From JBGQDM01 sp041495845 (GTDB taxonomy: Bacteria; Acidobacteriota; Terriglobia; Terriglobales; Acidobacteriaceae): a stretch of DNA of 14,721 bases. The notes beneath the pieces are model-generated. The model had not been told where the DNA came from. It saw only the letters and a program-made list of their open reading frames with translations, and ran no database searches. The stretch covers positions 1 through 14,721 of the forward strand of contig JBGQDM010000081.1 in the NCBI GenBank assembly GCA_041495845.1, read 5' to 3'. Of this stretch, positions 13,742-14,721 are shown in pieces (the stretch's first letter is position 1; each line of letters opens with the position of its first letter). The position numbers and the translations under genes were made by a program.

Positions 13742-14721
13742 TTGCTCCTCTCCATCGAAAAGCTCGTGTATGGCGGCGACGGACTCGCTCGCCTGCCGGA
13801 AGAAGCCGGCCGCCGCAAGGCGGTGTTCACACCTTTCGTCTTGGCGGGAGAGACGGTCGAGGCGGAAATCTCCGAAAACAGCGCAGGTTTTGCGCGGGCA
13901 CGATTGCAGTCCGTCACCGAGTCTTCTCCCCACCGGATCACGCCGCCCTGTCCCTACTTCGGAACTTGCGGCGGCTGTCACTACCAGCACTCGAACTACG
14001 AGCATCAGCTGGAAATCAAGGCGGAGATTTTGCGCGAAAACCTACGCCGGCTGACCAAGCTGGAACTCGCCGGCGAAATTCGCACCCACGAATCGCCGCC
14101 CTGGAACTACCGCAACCGCTCCCGTCTGGCCGTGCGAAACGAGGGCAGTTTTGTTTTGGGCTACCGGCGCATGGGCATGGAAGAAGTGCTGGCGGTCGAA
14201 GACTGCCCCATCAGTTCACCGCTCATTCAGCGCGCCATCAAAGCGTTCTGGAAACTCGGCCGCGGCGGTGTAGTCCCATCCTTGCTCCGCGAAGTCGAGT
14301 TTTTTGCGGATGCAGAAGACACCGGACTGCAAGTCACTCTTCACACCCAGCCCCTGAGCAAATCCGGCGAGAAGGAGTTGACGCAGTTCACCGAGATCCT
14401 GACGGCGAAGTTTCCGGAGGCGCTCAGCGTCGCCGCCCTCGCCGAGCCCGAACGGAAAAGAGCAGCCGCGAGCGCCACGCCACCGAAGCCACGCATCCTG
14501 AGCGGCCCTGGCGCATTCCTCTGGCAGATCGGCCCCCACAAATATCGCGTCAGCGTCGGCTCGTTTTTTCAGTCGAATCGCCACCTGCTTGGGTCTCTGG
14601 TTGATCTCGTCACTTCCGGCAAACAGGGCGGGACGGCGCTCGATCTGTACGCCGGAGTCGGGCTGTTCACGCTGCCGCTGGCTTCCCACTTCGGGAAAGT
14701 GATTGCAGTCGAAAGTAGCCC
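13742..14721 (+). CDS. rlmD: 23S rRNA (uracil-C5)-methyltransferase RlmD/TrmA family, N-terminal part
   Basis: The first 326 codons of a SAM-dependent RNA uracil methyltransferase; the frame is still open at the window end. The N-terminus LLLSIEKLVYGGDGLARL is a TRAM RNA-binding domain. Cysteines 70, 76 and 79 (CPYFGTCGGC) with Cys155 (VEDC) match the C-x5-C-x2-C...C iron-sulphur site of RlmD. ALDLYAGVGLFTL (299-311) is SAM motif I. The catalytic cysteine lies beyond the window. The start must be TTG 13742 or later: an in-frame TAG ends at 13732, and TTG places the TRAM domain at residue 1. RlmD methylates U1939 of E. coli 23S rRNA; the exact target base here (RlmD, RlmC or RlmCD type) cannot be told from this fragment. 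Confidence 0.9.
   Translation, partial: MLLSIEKLVYGGDGLARLPEEAGRRKAVFTPFVLAGETVEAEISENSAGFARARLQSVTESSPHRITPPCPYFGTCGGCHYQHSNYEHQLEIKAEILRENLRRLTKLELAGEIRTHESPPWNYRNRSRLAVRNEGSFVLGYRRMGMEEVLAVEDCPISSPLIQRAIKAFWKLGRGGVVPSLLREVEFFADAEDTGLQVTLHTQPLSKSGEKELTQFTEILTAKFPEALSVAALAEPERKRAAASATPPKPRILSGPGAFLWQIGPHKYRVSVGSFFQSNRHLLGSLVDLVTSGKQGGTALDLYAGVGLFTLPLASHFGKVIAVESS

Overview
The window is high-GC bacterial DNA with densely packed genes. Acidobacteriota (Terriglobia-like) is the most likely source. This rests on my memory of the valS, nadC, birA, coaX, rlmD neighbourhood and of several lineage-typical proteins (a secreted protein with an 'EGVLVEG' core, a long di-haem cytochrome, an uncharacterised gene between coaX and the RNA methyltransferase). 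No search was run.

Layout. Positions 1-222 hold the C-terminal end of an OmpA-family outer-membrane/peptidoglycan-binding protein, followed by about 340 bases without a convincing gene. Positions 562-6000 form an accessory, mostly minus-strand block. It holds a secreted protein of unknown function (562-1311), a plus-strand luciferase-like flavin/F420 oxidoreductase (1496-2575), a di-haem c-type cytochrome of the peroxidase/MauG superfamily (2709-4118), a six-segment membrane protein of unknown function (4442-5113) and a tetrahaem c-type cytochrome lipoprotein (5323-5979). Positions 6227-9866 hold valS and nadC in tandem. A small SET-domain methyltransferase converges on nadC (9881-10324). Positions 10493-14721 carry a plus-strand series: an exported SnoaL/NTF2-like protein, birA, coaX, a conserved unknown and the first 326 codons of an RlmD-type 23S rRNA methyltransferase that runs off the window.

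The housekeeping half concerns translation (ValRS, rRNA methylation) and cofactor supply (NAD via NadC, CoA via CoaX, biotin loading via BirA). The accessory half looks like envelope and redox functions, with six c-type haem sites in two exported proteins.

The most unusual signal is a pair of short repeats in the accessory block. A 28-base imperfect palindrome (arm GTTTACACCAAC, loop AGGC) occurs three times, each upstream of a minus-strand gene. A separate exact 20-base repeat sits at or just after the stop codons of the two unrelated orphan genes, so each orphan gene is bracketed by a palindrome in front and a tail repeat behind. This could be a small regulon with a shared operator, or a dispersed cassette-like or REP-like repeat family. 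The sequence alone cannot decide.
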